Source of the DNA: Spirochaeta sp.
Lineage (GTDB): Bacteria > Spirochaetota > Spirochaetia > UBA9216
Assembly: GCA_003454605.1 (NCBI GenBank)
Contig: DMKD01000356.1
Location: 1 to 7,051, forward strand
DNA: 7,051 nt
Direction: 5' to 3'
The position numbers and the translations under genes were made by a program. Under the pieces are notes generated by a model. That model was not told the DNA's origin, did no database searches, and was given only the letters and a program-made list of their open reading frames with translations. Numbering within the stretch: position 1 is the first letter of the stretch; every line of letters begins with the position of its first letter. This document shows, one piece after another, positions 1 to 6,613 of this stretch.

Positions 1-1720
1 CTCTTTAGTACGGGAACTGATAGAGGCTGTCCTTGTTATTGGGTTATTCATGTTTGCATTCATTACTGATGGCAAACCGGGACTACTTTCTTTTGCCATG
101 GGCCTTGTTATGGCTGGCATCTTTCTTGTCAGGATCTTATCCAGATATAAGAAGGTGGATGCTTTTGGGAAGGCTGCTTCCGGCTATGAAAAAATATTGA
201 CAAGACTAATTAATAAACGTCGAAATAGAGTTATTGTTCCACTTATAGCACTCATAGCCCTCATGGGCGTTTTAATAACTATACCCTTGGGACTTTTAAA
301 AATAGAACTTTTTCCTGTAAAAGATGAAACCTCCTTATACGTCATTATCTCCACCCCGGAATTCAGTTCTCTGGACGATACAGACGCAGTAACAAGAAAG
401 ATTGAAAACATGCTTTTAGGAATTGGCGGTGTAGATACCATCTATTCTGAAGTCGGTGTGGATTCAATGAGAGAATCTGAGATTGTACTCAATCTTAAAT
501 CCGGGGACGAGAGAGACTGGACAACAAAAGAGATGATTCCCACCCTGTTGAAACAGGTCATGACCATATCGGGCGCTAAAATTACAATTGGAACAGTTGC
601 AGGCGGTAAAACAGCCAACAGCCCCTTGCAGATTAAACTAATTGGAAATGACATGGAGCAGCTATCTTCTTCTTCTAAAGATCTTGCTAAATTGCTGGGT
701 AGTATTGAGGGTGTCGGCAATCCTTTTACCGATATGGAAGCGGGGTATCCTGAAGTACAGGTTATAATGAAACCTATTGTCGCAGCTGATCTTGGATTGG
801 ATGCTACAACTCTAGGGAATACTGTCAAGAATGTAATAAGCGGACAGATATCAGGAACACTCTTAACTTCAGAAGGGGATCTGTCCATGCGGTTTGCTAC
901 TAAAGAGAGCAAAGTTGATTCGGTTCAGGATCTGGAGAAAATTTTTATAGAACTAAAAGACGGCAGCAGGGTTCAACTCACACAGGTCGCGAGTCTGGCA
1001 GAAACAAAGGGGCTTGGTACAATCCGCCATAATGGCGGAGACAGGACTGTTACCGTATATGGATTACTTATGCCCGATGCAAATATAAGAGATATTGTAA
1101 CGGCTTTTGATAATCTTATGAAAGAAACCGAACTCCCTGAAGGACTTAGATATGAATGGGCGGGAGATGCGGCTGATCTGGATGCATCATTTAGTGAGAT
1201 GACAATTAATCTTGCTCTTGCTCTGCTTGTTGTATTTCTTATTCTGGCAGCACAATTTGATTCTTTGACTCAGCCTATGGTCATATTATTATCAGTTCCG
1301 ATGGCAATCATTGGTGTTTTCTCGGGCTTGCTCCTGACTGGGAATAATTTCGGATTATATGCTTTTATGGGGGTAATTGCCCTTGTGGGTATTGCTGTTA
1401 ACGATGCAATAGTGCTTGTTGATACGGTAAACAGGAATAGAAAGGAAGGAAGAGGGCTGGCAGAATCTCTAACCGATGCCGGACGCAGCAGGTTTGGACC
1501 TGTTCTCGCGACTACATTAACGACTATTGGAGGGATTCTTCCTCTTGCTTTTAAAGATGAAAATTTTGCTCAGCTGAGTATATCTCTTATTTTCGGCCTA
1601 ATGGCTTCAACCATATTAACACTGATTGTTCTCCCAATTATTTATCATATTGTGGAAGATGCAAAGGTTAAGTTTAAAAAAATAATTCCAATATTTATCG
1701 ATGAGGAGATTGAAAAATGA
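1..1720 (+). CDS. RND efflux permease, C-terminal part (5' end outside the window)
   Basis: This is the inner-membrane pump subunit of a tripartite RND (AcrB/HAE-type) exporter, which uses the proton gradient to expel substrates. The frame is open from base 2 through the left edge, so the ATG at 50 is an internal methionine and about half of the usual ~1000-residue protein lies upstream. Visible parts, in order: two hydrophobic segments (TM5-6, about nt 20-140), an amphipathic stretch, TM7 (about nt 230-298), a long periplasmic porter/docking region that starts after the 'ELFPVKDE' junction, then TM8-TM12 (about nt 1199-1670). The TM8-TM10 region has typical RND sequence such as 'LAAQFDSLTQP' and 'GIAVNDAIVLVD'. 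At the site of the AcrB TM10 proton-relay lysine there is Asn (codon 1400-1402), as in some other RND subfamilies. The TM4 aspartates are outside the window. The stop overlaps the adaptor start (ATGA, 1717-1720), so the two are co-translated. The substrate cannot be read from the sequence. Confidence 0.93.
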   Translation, partial: SLVRELIEAVLVIGLFMFAFITDGKPGLLSFAMGLVMAGIFLVRILSRYKKVDAFGKAASGYEKILTRLINKRRNRVIVPLIALIALMGVLITIPLGLLKIELFPVKDETSLYVIISTPEFSSLDDTDAVTRKIENMLLGIGGVDTIYSEVGVDSMRESEIVLNLKSGDERDWTTKEMIPTLLKQVMTISGAKITIGTVAGGKTANSPLQIKLIGNDMEQLSSSSKDLAKLLGSIEGVGNPFTDMEAGYPEVQVIMKPIVAADLGLDATTLGNTVKNVISGQISGTLLTSEGDLSMRFATKESKVDSVQDLEKIFIELKDGSRVQLTQVASLAETKGLGTIRHNGGDRTVTVYGLLMPDANIRDIVTAFDNLMKETELPEGLRYEWAGDAADLDASFSEMTINLALALLVVFLILAAQFDSLTQPMVILLSVPMAIIGVFSGLLLTGNNFGLYAFMGVIALVGIAVNDAIVLVDTVNRNRKEGRGLAESLTDAGRSRFGPVLATTLTTIGGILPLAFKDENFAQLSISLIFGLMASTILTLIVLPIIYHIVEDAKVKFKKIIPIFIDEEIEK

Positions 1721-3063
1721 AATTAGCTAAATTGATTTTTATTTCCATAATAACAGTTTTTATATTTTTTGCGTGTACAGACCCCGTAGAACAAACTCAA
1801 GCTGATGATACTGCACCCGGGGAAATAGTTGTAGACTTAAGCAGCCCCCCGCCTGGTTCAAATGCAGACCAGGCTAAATGGGATAGTTTTGATGATGCTA
1901 AGAAACAGGACTCCTGGGATAAATACGTTGCAGATAACTCTGCATCTACTGAGAGTACAGCAGAAGCACCAGTGGTTGAGGCTCCTGTTGAACGAACACC
2001 CGGCAGCGGCGCAGGGGGCGGAGGGGGATCTTCTATGATACCTGTGACAGTAGGTGAGTTAACCAAGGCGCCTATGAACATCTATTACTATGGTCTCGGT
2101 GAATTGAAGGCTGGAGAAGAAATAAGGATTGCTCCCGGGTCTAATGGTGCTGTTGCATCTCTTTATGTTTCCGAAGGTGACTTCGTAGAACCGGGTGATC
2201 TGTTGTTTTCTCTGGATAATAATGACCTTGTAAAAAATATTGAGAGATCGAGTGAAAAATGGGACAGAGACCTTGATTTAGCTTCAATAAAACTTAGTGA
2301 AGCCACTGCAAACTATGAAACAACCAGCAGTTTTTATTCCAAGGACCTTATCGCAAAATCTGAGTTTGACAAAGCCAAGCAAGATTGGGAAGAAGCTGAA
2401 CTTAATTATGAAAAAATACAATTAGCTAAAACCATAGAGATAGAAAACCTTCAGGAAAATCTTCGTACTACTGTTGCTATAAGTACAGGTCGCGGTTATA
2501 TCTCAAATATCACATTTAATAAGGGTGAACAGGTTAATTCCGGGGACTATGTCGAGATAATTGATATTGAAAAAATAGCGATAACCGTACAAGTTCCTGA
2601 GAATATTATAACCCGAATTAAACACGGACAGCAGGTAATTGCCAAACAGGCGTCAGCTCCTGCATATATACTCGAGGGAGTTGTAACATCTATGGGGCTT
2701 AAAGCTGACAGTAACCGTACTTATCAGGTAATAGCAGAGTTTGAAAACCTAAATCAGAAACTGCTGCCTGGTATGCTTATGGAAGCACAAATTCAAATGA
2801 TTCAGTACAGCTCCAATTTTATTGTTCCTAAAGAAAGTCTGATTATAGAGGGGGCAGATCAGTTTATTTTTATTGTTAAAGATGGTACAGCAGAGAAAAT
2901 TCCTGTCGAAGCCGGACAGTCAAGAGGAACTCTTATACAAATCAGCGGTTCTATTAAAGAGGGGGATCTGCTCGTTATTCAGGGACAGACATATCTTCAG
3001 AAAGGGACGGCGGTAAACGTTGTGGAAACTAAAAAATATCTACCTGAAAGCACAGAGTTTTAA
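1717..3063 (+). CDS. RND efflux periplasmic adaptor (membrane fusion protein), lipoprotein
   Basis: This is the HlyD/AcrA-type adaptor that links the RND permease to an outer membrane channel. The start is supported by AGGAG at 1704-1708, eight bases before ATG, and by the ATGA overlap with the permease gene. Residues 1-19 are a hydrophobic signal ending F-F-A before Cys20, a relaxed lipobox; lipidation there would anchor the protein to a membrane. Residues 21-107 are a low-complexity, acidic, Pro/Ala/Ser-rich linker ending in a glycine run (98-104). Then come the first lipoyl half (about 137-168, 'GDFVEPGDLLFSLD'), an alpha-helical hairpin (about 170-250), the second lipoyl half (about 257-285, 'FNKGEQVNSGDYVEI'), a beta-barrel (about 286-362, 'LLPGMLMEAQI') and the membrane-proximal domain (363-440). 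The length of 448 is normal for the family once the long linker is allowed for. The gene follows the permease instead of preceding it as is usual. Fold assignment is firm; the substrate is unknown. Confidence 0.92.
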   Translation: MKLAKLIFISIITVFIFFACTDPVEQTQADDTAPGEIVVDLSSPPPGSNADQAKWDSFDDAKKQDSWDKYVADNSASTESTAEAPVVEAPVERTPGSGAGGGGGSSMIPVTVGELTKAPMNIYYYGLGELKAGEEIRIAPGSNGAVASLYVSEGDFVEPGDLLFSLDNNDLVKNIERSSEKWDRDLDLASIKLSEATANYETTSSFYSKDLIAKSEFDKAKQDWEEAELNYEKIQLAKTIEIENLQENLRTTVAISTGRGYISNITFNKGEQVNSGDYVEIIDIEKIAITVQVPENIITRIKHGQQVIAKQASAPAYILEGVVTSMGLKADSNRTYQVIAEFENLNQKLLPGMLMEAQIQMIQYSSNFIVPKESLIIEGADQFIFIVKDGTAEKIPVEAGQSRGTLIQISGSIKEGDLLVIQGQTYLQKGTAVNVVETKKYLPESTEF

Positions 3064-3085
3064 TTTCTATTTAGGATGGCTCAAC

Positions 3086-3122
3086 TCTCCCTCATAACTA
3101 TGTTTTATAGTTATGAGGGAGA
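3086..3122 (+). terminator. Perfect 16-bp hairpin after the efflux operon
   Basis: The arms 3086-3101 and 3107-3122 are exact reverse complements (left arm TCTCCCTCATAACTAT) around a 5-base loop, GTTTT. It starts 22 bases after the adaptor stop codon, where a transcript end is expected. The downstream side is only moderately T-rich (AATTCATTATTAG), so it is not a textbook intrinsic terminator. It could instead be a 3' stabilising hairpin, or serve transcripts from both strands. Confidence 0.5.
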
Positions 3123-3131
3123 AATTCATTA

Positions 3132-3248
3132 TTAGTATAAAATCAGAATTGTCTCTGACTGAACTTCATTATCAGATATCTTAACGATAAAACAGGAGCC
3201 TTGAATATCAGCCGGAACACCTCTGAAAGAATTGATTTCCGCCAATGA
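3132..3248 (-). pseudogene. Possible 3' remnant of a minus-strand gene
   Basis: On the minus strand 38 codons are open from just after an in-frame TAG (3249-3251) to TAA (3132-3134). The reading is protein-like, for example 'FRGVPADIQGSCFIVKISD', but it has no ATG start or ribosome site. The stop lies 10 bases from the 3086-3122 hairpin, a sensible place for a gene end convergent with the efflux operon. I do not recognise the family. It may be the decayed tail of a lost gene or simply a chance open frame. Confidence 0.22.
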
Positions 3249-3393
3249 CTATCCTGCTTGGTATCGTTATGCTTATTGTGATGGCAATGGATTTTCGAAT
3301 GAGCATAAATGGTTTACAATACCTCTGACAGAACAAGAGAGGGCTGAGCTGTCGAATTACTATGCTGCTTATGAAGATGAAGCTGAAGAGTAG
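3205..3393 (+). pseudogene. Possible small ORF or 3' gene remnant upstream of resB
   Basis: This frame is open for 62 codons after a TGA at 3202-3204 and ends at TAG 3391-3393, five bases before the resB start. It contains no ATG; the likeliest start codon is TTG at 3232, with only a poor GAAAG upstream. The last ~50 residues look coding, being rich in Tyr and Trp and ending acidic ('YPAWYRYAYCDGNGF' early, 'YYAAYEDEAEE' at the end). The family is not recognised. The lack of a proper start favours a truncated remnant. A translated small protein coupled to resB is the alternative, since resB itself has only a weak ribosome site. Confidence 0.33.
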
Positions 3394-3398
3394 GATAT

Positions 3399-4361
3399 AT
3401 GAATAAAAAGAAAGGATTTGTATACAGACTTCCGGCCGTACTCACGTCAATGAAAACAGCAGTGATCCTCCTCAGTATTATGATAATTCTCTCTATTGCG
3501 GGATCGTTGATTCCTCAGGGAAAAGAGCTGAGCTTCTATGCTATGAAATACGGTGATTTCTGGGGTGGCTTCATAATCGCTGCTCATTTGAATAACTTTT
3601 TCAGATCCTGGCTCTTCCTGTCCTTTTCTGCATTGTTTTTTATAAACCTTGCGTCCTGTTCCATTCTCAGGCTTTTCAGAAGATTAAAACGACGGGATCC
3701 ATTGAGACCCGGGCCTGATATTATACATCTCAGCCTGCTACTGATAATAATACTCGGCGTTTTTGTTCTTTTTACACGCCAGGAGACTACCGTTATGCTT
3801 GCGCCGGGAGAATCCTTTACCCTTCCTGACAATGCTGTAATCAGACTTGCATCATTTGAGATTGAATATTATGAAGACGGCCGGCCGAAGGACTGGATAA
3901 GCAGGCTTGAGCTGACTGCAGGTGATATTTCAACTGAATCTTTGGTGGAAGTGAATAAGCCCCTGAAGTACGGTGCATACAGGGTTTTTCAGAATTTCTA
4001 TGATCTTAGGCCCCATGCAGCTGTTCGCAGCAGTTCCGGGGAGTATGAGCTTGAGGGGCAGGATGGGCTGGCAACTGATGCGGGTGCCGTCTACCTGATG
4101 GATATCAGGGAAATTGATGATGAATCAGTCGGTATTTTCTTTTTTACCGAAGATGCCGAGAGCAGTGATTATGATGAGCTTCATTTGAAAACAGGCGATG
4201 AGTTCAGAGGTCTGACGATAACAGATCTATATGTATCCGAGTTTTCCGGACTGCTGGTTGTATATCAGCCCGGAGCAAAACTGATTATAGCAGTCCTGCT
4301 TCTCTTCTGCGCGGGACTGGCCCTGACATTTTACCAGAAATTAGGAGACGGTCTAGTATGA
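3399..4361 (+). CDS. resB: Cytochrome c biogenesis protein ResB/Ccs1 (short form)
   Basis: This is the ResB/Ccs1 (CcsB) component of System II cytochrome c maturation, a membrane protein that acts with CcsA to deliver haem and hold apocytochrome outside the membrane. TM1 is about residues 18-38 and is followed by 'GSLIPQ'. TM2 is about 68-90 ('RSWLFLSFSALFFINLASC'). TM3 is about 108-125 with His110 in 'IIHLSLLLIIILG', where the family's membrane haem-ligand His is expected. A periplasmic domain spans about 130-288 and contains 'VNKPLKYGAYRVFQNF' (185-200), a family hallmark. TM4 is about 293-312. At 320 residues it is shorter than Bacillus ResB, as in several other lineages. ATG 3399 is the only start possible near here, because an in-frame TGA sits at 3384-3386. 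The ribosome site is weak (GAAGAG at 3385-3390 or AGG at 3392-3394). The gene end overlaps ccsA by ATGA. Confidence 0.88.
   Translation: MNKKKGFVYRLPAVLTSMKTAVILLSIMIILSIAGSLIPQGKELSFYAMKYGDFWGGFIIAAHLNNFFRSWLFLSFSALFFINLASCSILRLFRRLKRRDPLRPGPDIIHLSLLLIIILGVFVLFTRQETTVMLAPGESFTLPDNAVIRLASFEIEYYEDGRPKDWISRLELTAGDISTESLVEVNKPLKYGAYRVFQNFYDLRPHAAVRSSSGEYELEGQDGLATDAGAVYLMDIREIDDESVGIFFFTEDAESSDYDELHLKTGDEFRGLTITDLYVSEFSGLLVVYQPGAKLIIAVLLLFCAGLALTFYQKLGDGLV
4343..4347 (+). promoter_or_regulatory. Ribosome binding site of ccsA inside the resB end
   Basis: AGGAG lies ten bases before ATG 4358, within the last codons of resB. It supports the start at 4358 over the second methionine codon at 4364, and translational coupling of the two genes. 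Confidence 0.65.
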
Positions 4362-5140
4362 TAATGACATCGGCAGCATTAATGTTACAGTTTCTATCGG
4401 CAGCAGTTCAGGTAGTATTCATTTTTAAAAGCAGTAGGAAGGATCTCTTCAGCCATTTTCTGCTGCTCGCGTCAGGACTCCTGCTTCTGGCAAATCTGAT
4501 CATCAGGAGTATCCAGATAAACTTTGTTGCAGTAACAAACACCTTCGAATCTCTTGTTTTTTTCTCGGCCGCCATTATGTTTGTACTGTTTTTCATGCGT
4601 CTGCGTTTGAAAGATAAGGTTTATCAGTTGCTGATTTTTGGTGTTACCGTGATTTCCATTGCGCTTCTTGCGATTGCATCATCACCGATCGCACCCAAGG
4701 AAGTATTAGAACCCATACCTGCCCTGCAGTCCAACTGGCTTGTTCTTCATGTTACATTCGCATTTATTGGGGAATCTTTTTTCGCTGTGAGTTTTGTTGC
4801 GGCAATTATGACTCTGAGGGCGAAGGATGATGAACGAAAAAAGCTGTCTGATAAAATCACCTATACTTCAATTGCAATAGGATATCCGATATTTTCGGCG
4901 GGGGCACTTGTCTTCGGTGCTATCTGGGCGTATTATGCATGGGGAAGATTTTGGGGCTGGGATCCGAAAGAGACATGGGCATTGATAACCTGGCTTACAT
5001 ACTCTGTCTATCTGCATCTCAGATTTATCAAAAAAATGCGAGGGGCTGTGGTCTCCTGGGCTGCAATCATAGGTTTTTTATTCACACTGTTCACATTTTT
5101 CGGTGTTAATTTTCTTCTTTCCGGACTACACAGCTATTAA
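4358..5140 (+). CDS. ccsA: Cytochrome c biogenesis protein CcsA/ResC (haem handling)
   Basis: This is a polytopic CcsA/ResC-family protein of the haem handling superfamily. It partners ResB to export haem and ligate it to CxxCH apocytochromes at the outer face of the membrane. The diagnostic tryptophan-rich WWD segment is at residues 195-207, 'WGRFWGWDPKETW'. Histidines sit where the family needs them: His131 ('NWLVLHVTF', external, before WWD), His220 ('YLHLR', membrane) and His258 ('SGLHSY', external, at the C-terminus). The 89- and 38-residue spacings between them resemble characterised CcsBA proteins. An upstream 'TNTFESL' matches the conserved TNxYES region. About seven to eight membrane segments are visible. 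The length of 260 is normal for the stand-alone form. The start overlaps the resB stop, so the pair corresponds to the CcsBA protein that is fused in some bacteria. Family assignment is very secure. Confidence 0.94.
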   Translation: MIMTSAALMLQFLSAAVQVVFIFKSSRKDLFSHFLLLASGLLLLANLIIRSIQINFVAVTNTFESLVFFSAAIMFVLFFMRLRLKDKVYQLLIFGVTVISIALLAIASSPIAPKEVLEPIPALQSNWLVLHVTFAFIGESFFAVSFVAAIMTLRAKDDERKKLSDKITYTSIAIGYPIFSAGALVFGAIWAYYAWGRFWGWDPKETWALITWLTYSVYLHLRFIKKMRGAVVSWAAIIGFLFTLFTFFGVNFLLSGLHSY

Positions 5141-5146
5141 TTAAAC

Positions 5147-5152
5147 AAGGAG
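5147..5152 (+). promoter_or_regulatory. Ribosome binding site of the DUF438/hemerythrin gene
   Basis: AAGGAG lies six bases before ATG 5159 in the 18-base gap after ccsA. It is the strongest ribosome site in this operon and fixes the start of the third gene. Confidence 0.75.
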
Positions 5153-5158
5153 TATACA

Positions 5159-6340
5159 ATGGGTGAAGGAATCAAAAATAACAATGAACGGCAGGATAAA
5201 CTACGGGAAATAGTAAAGGATCTCAATGAAGGCACGGATGTTAAAAATGTAAAGAAACAGTTCGATAATTTGATCAGAAACATCAGCCCTGAAGAAATTG
5301 CGGCCATCGAACAGTCATTAATCGACGAGGGAGTTCCTGTCGAGCATGTACAAAAACTCTGCGATATTCATGTTCAGGTTTTTGATGATGCATTGAAAAA
5401 GCAGAAGAAATCCAAGGTGCTCCCCGGTCATCCGGTCTACTCTTATCGACAGGAAAACAAGGAACTCAGGAAAAGACTAAGAGCCTTACGCATTGCCTCC
5501 CGTAAACCAGGTTCAGATTTCCTATCTGTTTTATCGGATGTAAAGAAGATTGAATTGCATTATGTCAGAAAGGAAAATCAGCTGTTTCCTTTTCTGGAAG
5601 GTGTCGATTTCACAGGACCGTCCAAGGTTATGTGGGGAAAGCATGATGAAATCAGAGAGCAGTTCAGACTGCTTGAAGAGCTCCAGCTGCAGAATGATCC
5701 CGCCGGGACTAAGAGGGAAACTGCGGAGCTGATTAAAAAACTTAAGAACATGATATTCATGGAAGAACGTATTCTTTTACCCGCATCCTTGAGAAAACTT
5801 CCTGAATCAGCATGGGTGAAGATCAGAAAGGGTGAATCTTCAATCGGCTATGCATGGATAGAGCCTGCCAACCTATGGGATACAAACATCGTTGGAGCAG
5901 CTGAGGGGACTGCTTCCGACAGTTCAGATTCTGACGGGGAAATTGAACTCGATACCGGTGCTCTTACCCCCTTTCAGATTAATCTCATGCTTAAGAACCT
6001 CCCCTTTGATATGACCTTCGTAGATGAGAATGGAAAGGTCGCATATTATTCAGAGGGCCGGGAGAGAATATTCCCGCGCAGCCCTGGAATTATCGGTCGT
6101 GATGTGGCCAACTGCCATCCGCCTAAAAGTGTTCATGTTGTAGAAAAAGTTGTAGAGTCTTTGAAAAATGGTGAAAAGGCAGAGGCTGAATTCTGGCTTA
6201 AGATTAACGACCAGTTTGTTTATATCAGATATTTTCCGCTTTTTGATGTTCTTGGGAAATACCGGGGAATAATCGAGGTAAGCCAGGAAGTTTCCGGTAT
6301 CAAAGAATTAACCGGAGAGCGAAGACTGCTGGACTGGTAA
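5159..6340 (+). CDS. DUF438 - hemerythrin HHE - PAS domain protein
   Basis: This is a soluble cytoplasmic protein with no signal peptide or membrane segment. A DUF438 helical domain (about 13-80, 'LREIVKDLNEGTDVKNVKKQ', 'ISPEEIAAIEQSLIDEGVPV') is followed by a hemerythrin-like HHE bundle (about 88-215). Candidate di-iron ligands are His91, His134, Glu139, His162 and Glu202/203. The last helix reads 'MIFMEERILLP', so the histidine found there in YtfE/Ric-type proteins is absent, which seems usual for the DUF438 group. After 'IGYAWIEPANLW' and a Ser/Asp/Gly linker (246-265) comes a PAS domain (about 270-380) with 'GRDVANCHPPKSV' (Cys319, His320) and the family C-terminus 'GERRLLDW'. The whole 393-residue layout matches the known DUF438 family. 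Its function is not established; binding of O2, NO or iron, or redox sensing, is inferred from the domains. It lies 18 bases after ccsA and is probably co-transcribed, which hints at a link to cytochrome c or respiratory metabolism. Confidence 0.9.
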   Translation: MGEGIKNNNERQDKLREIVKDLNEGTDVKNVKKQFDNLIRNISPEEIAAIEQSLIDEGVPVEHVQKLCDIHVQVFDDALKKQKKSKVLPGHPVYSYRQENKELRKRLRALRIASRKPGSDFLSVLSDVKKIELHYVRKENQLFPFLEGVDFTGPSKVMWGKHDEIREQFRLLEELQLQNDPAGTKRETAELIKKLKNMIFMEERILLPASLRKLPESAWVKIRKGESSIGYAWIEPANLWDTNIVGAAEGTASDSSDSDGEIELDTGALTPFQINLMLKNLPFDMTFVDENGKVAYYSEGRERIFPRSPGIIGRDVANCHPPKSVHVVEKVVESLKNGEKAEAEFWLKINDQFVYIRYFPLFDVLGKYRGIIEVSQEVSGIKELTGERRLLDW

Positions 6341-6382
6341 TTAATAAGACCATCTGATGATACTAACTGCAAGCAGCTGTTC

Positions 6383-6613
6383 TTATGCTTTCAGCTCCTT
6401 CGGCTGCACATCCCAGAGTTCCGCCTCAAAACCGGTGTTCTCAAGGTAGTTTTTAACATAGTCGGCGCAGCGGAGGAACTCCTGCTTATTCTCGTTCTTC
6501 TCCTGACCGGATGTTACCGTTTTAAATGATATCAAATCCTTTAAAAGCAAGATAATGGATTGCTGCCCTTCAGCAATGTTTTTCTTTAGATTGTTAATAG
6601 ATTCTTCTTTCAT
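6383..6613 (-). pseudogene. Truncated M20-family peptidase (N-terminal remnant)
   Basis: This minus-strand frame has 76 codons from ATG (6611-6613) to TAA (6383-6385). Residues 20-70 resemble the N-terminus of M20 (ArgE/DapE/carboxypeptidase-like) zinc peptidases: 'LLLKDLISFKTV', an Asn/Glu-containing turn, then 'EFLRCADYVKNYLENTGF' and 'EAELWDV'. Full-length members are about 400 or more residues. Here the protein ends before any metal-binding His, Asp or Glu motif, and only 42 bases separate its stop from the DUF438 gene, so the rest is deleted. An in-frame TAG two codons upstream limits the start to this ATG, and no good ribosome site precedes it. It could still be expressed as a small protein, but a deletion remnant is likelier. 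Confidence 0.6.

Larger units (their letters stand above)
3064..3398. other. 335-base gap: hairpin plus decayed coding fragments
   Basis: The gap between the efflux pair and the cytochrome maturation operon holds no intact gene with a credible start. It contains a perfect hairpin at 3086-3122. A minus-strand open stretch runs from 3248 down to a stop at 3132-3134, and a plus-strand stretch is open from 3205 to the stop at 3391-3393. Both read like protein ends without beginnings. A promoter for the downstream operon should lie here, but I see no convincing -35/-10 pair, and no tRNA or small RNA could be recognised. Confidence 0.6.

Noticed and set aside
184..912. Two consecutive minus-strand open frames (184-441 and 442-912)
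   Set aside because: They lie fully antisense to the well-supported RND permease gene, have no recognisable domains, and have Ser/Pro/Ile-rich shadow composition.
2014..2028. G-rich tract in the adaptor gene as a possible phase-variation slippage site
   Set aside because: The G runs are only about five bases long and interrupted, too short for typical slippage, and they encode an ordinary Gly linker.
1797..2081. Minus-strand open frame with a proline run
   Set aside because: It is the antisense image of the adaptor's glycine-rich linker; the prolines are just the complement of Gly codons.
3245..3328. Short hydrophobic peptide frame starting at ATG 3245 (27 residues), which could resemble a small membrane or toxin peptide
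   Set aside because: It has no ribosome site and overlaps a more protein-like frame; the hydrophobic reading is probably a frame shadow.
5550..5760. Alternative open frames on both strands inside the hemerythrin region
   Set aside because: They sit within the DUF438-HHE-PAS coding sequence, whose motifs are clear, and they show no domain of their own.
6341..6382. Terminator between the DUF438 gene and the convergent M20 remnant
   Set aside because: Only tiny imperfect inverted repeats (CTGC/GCAG with a two-base loop) are present, with no T run.
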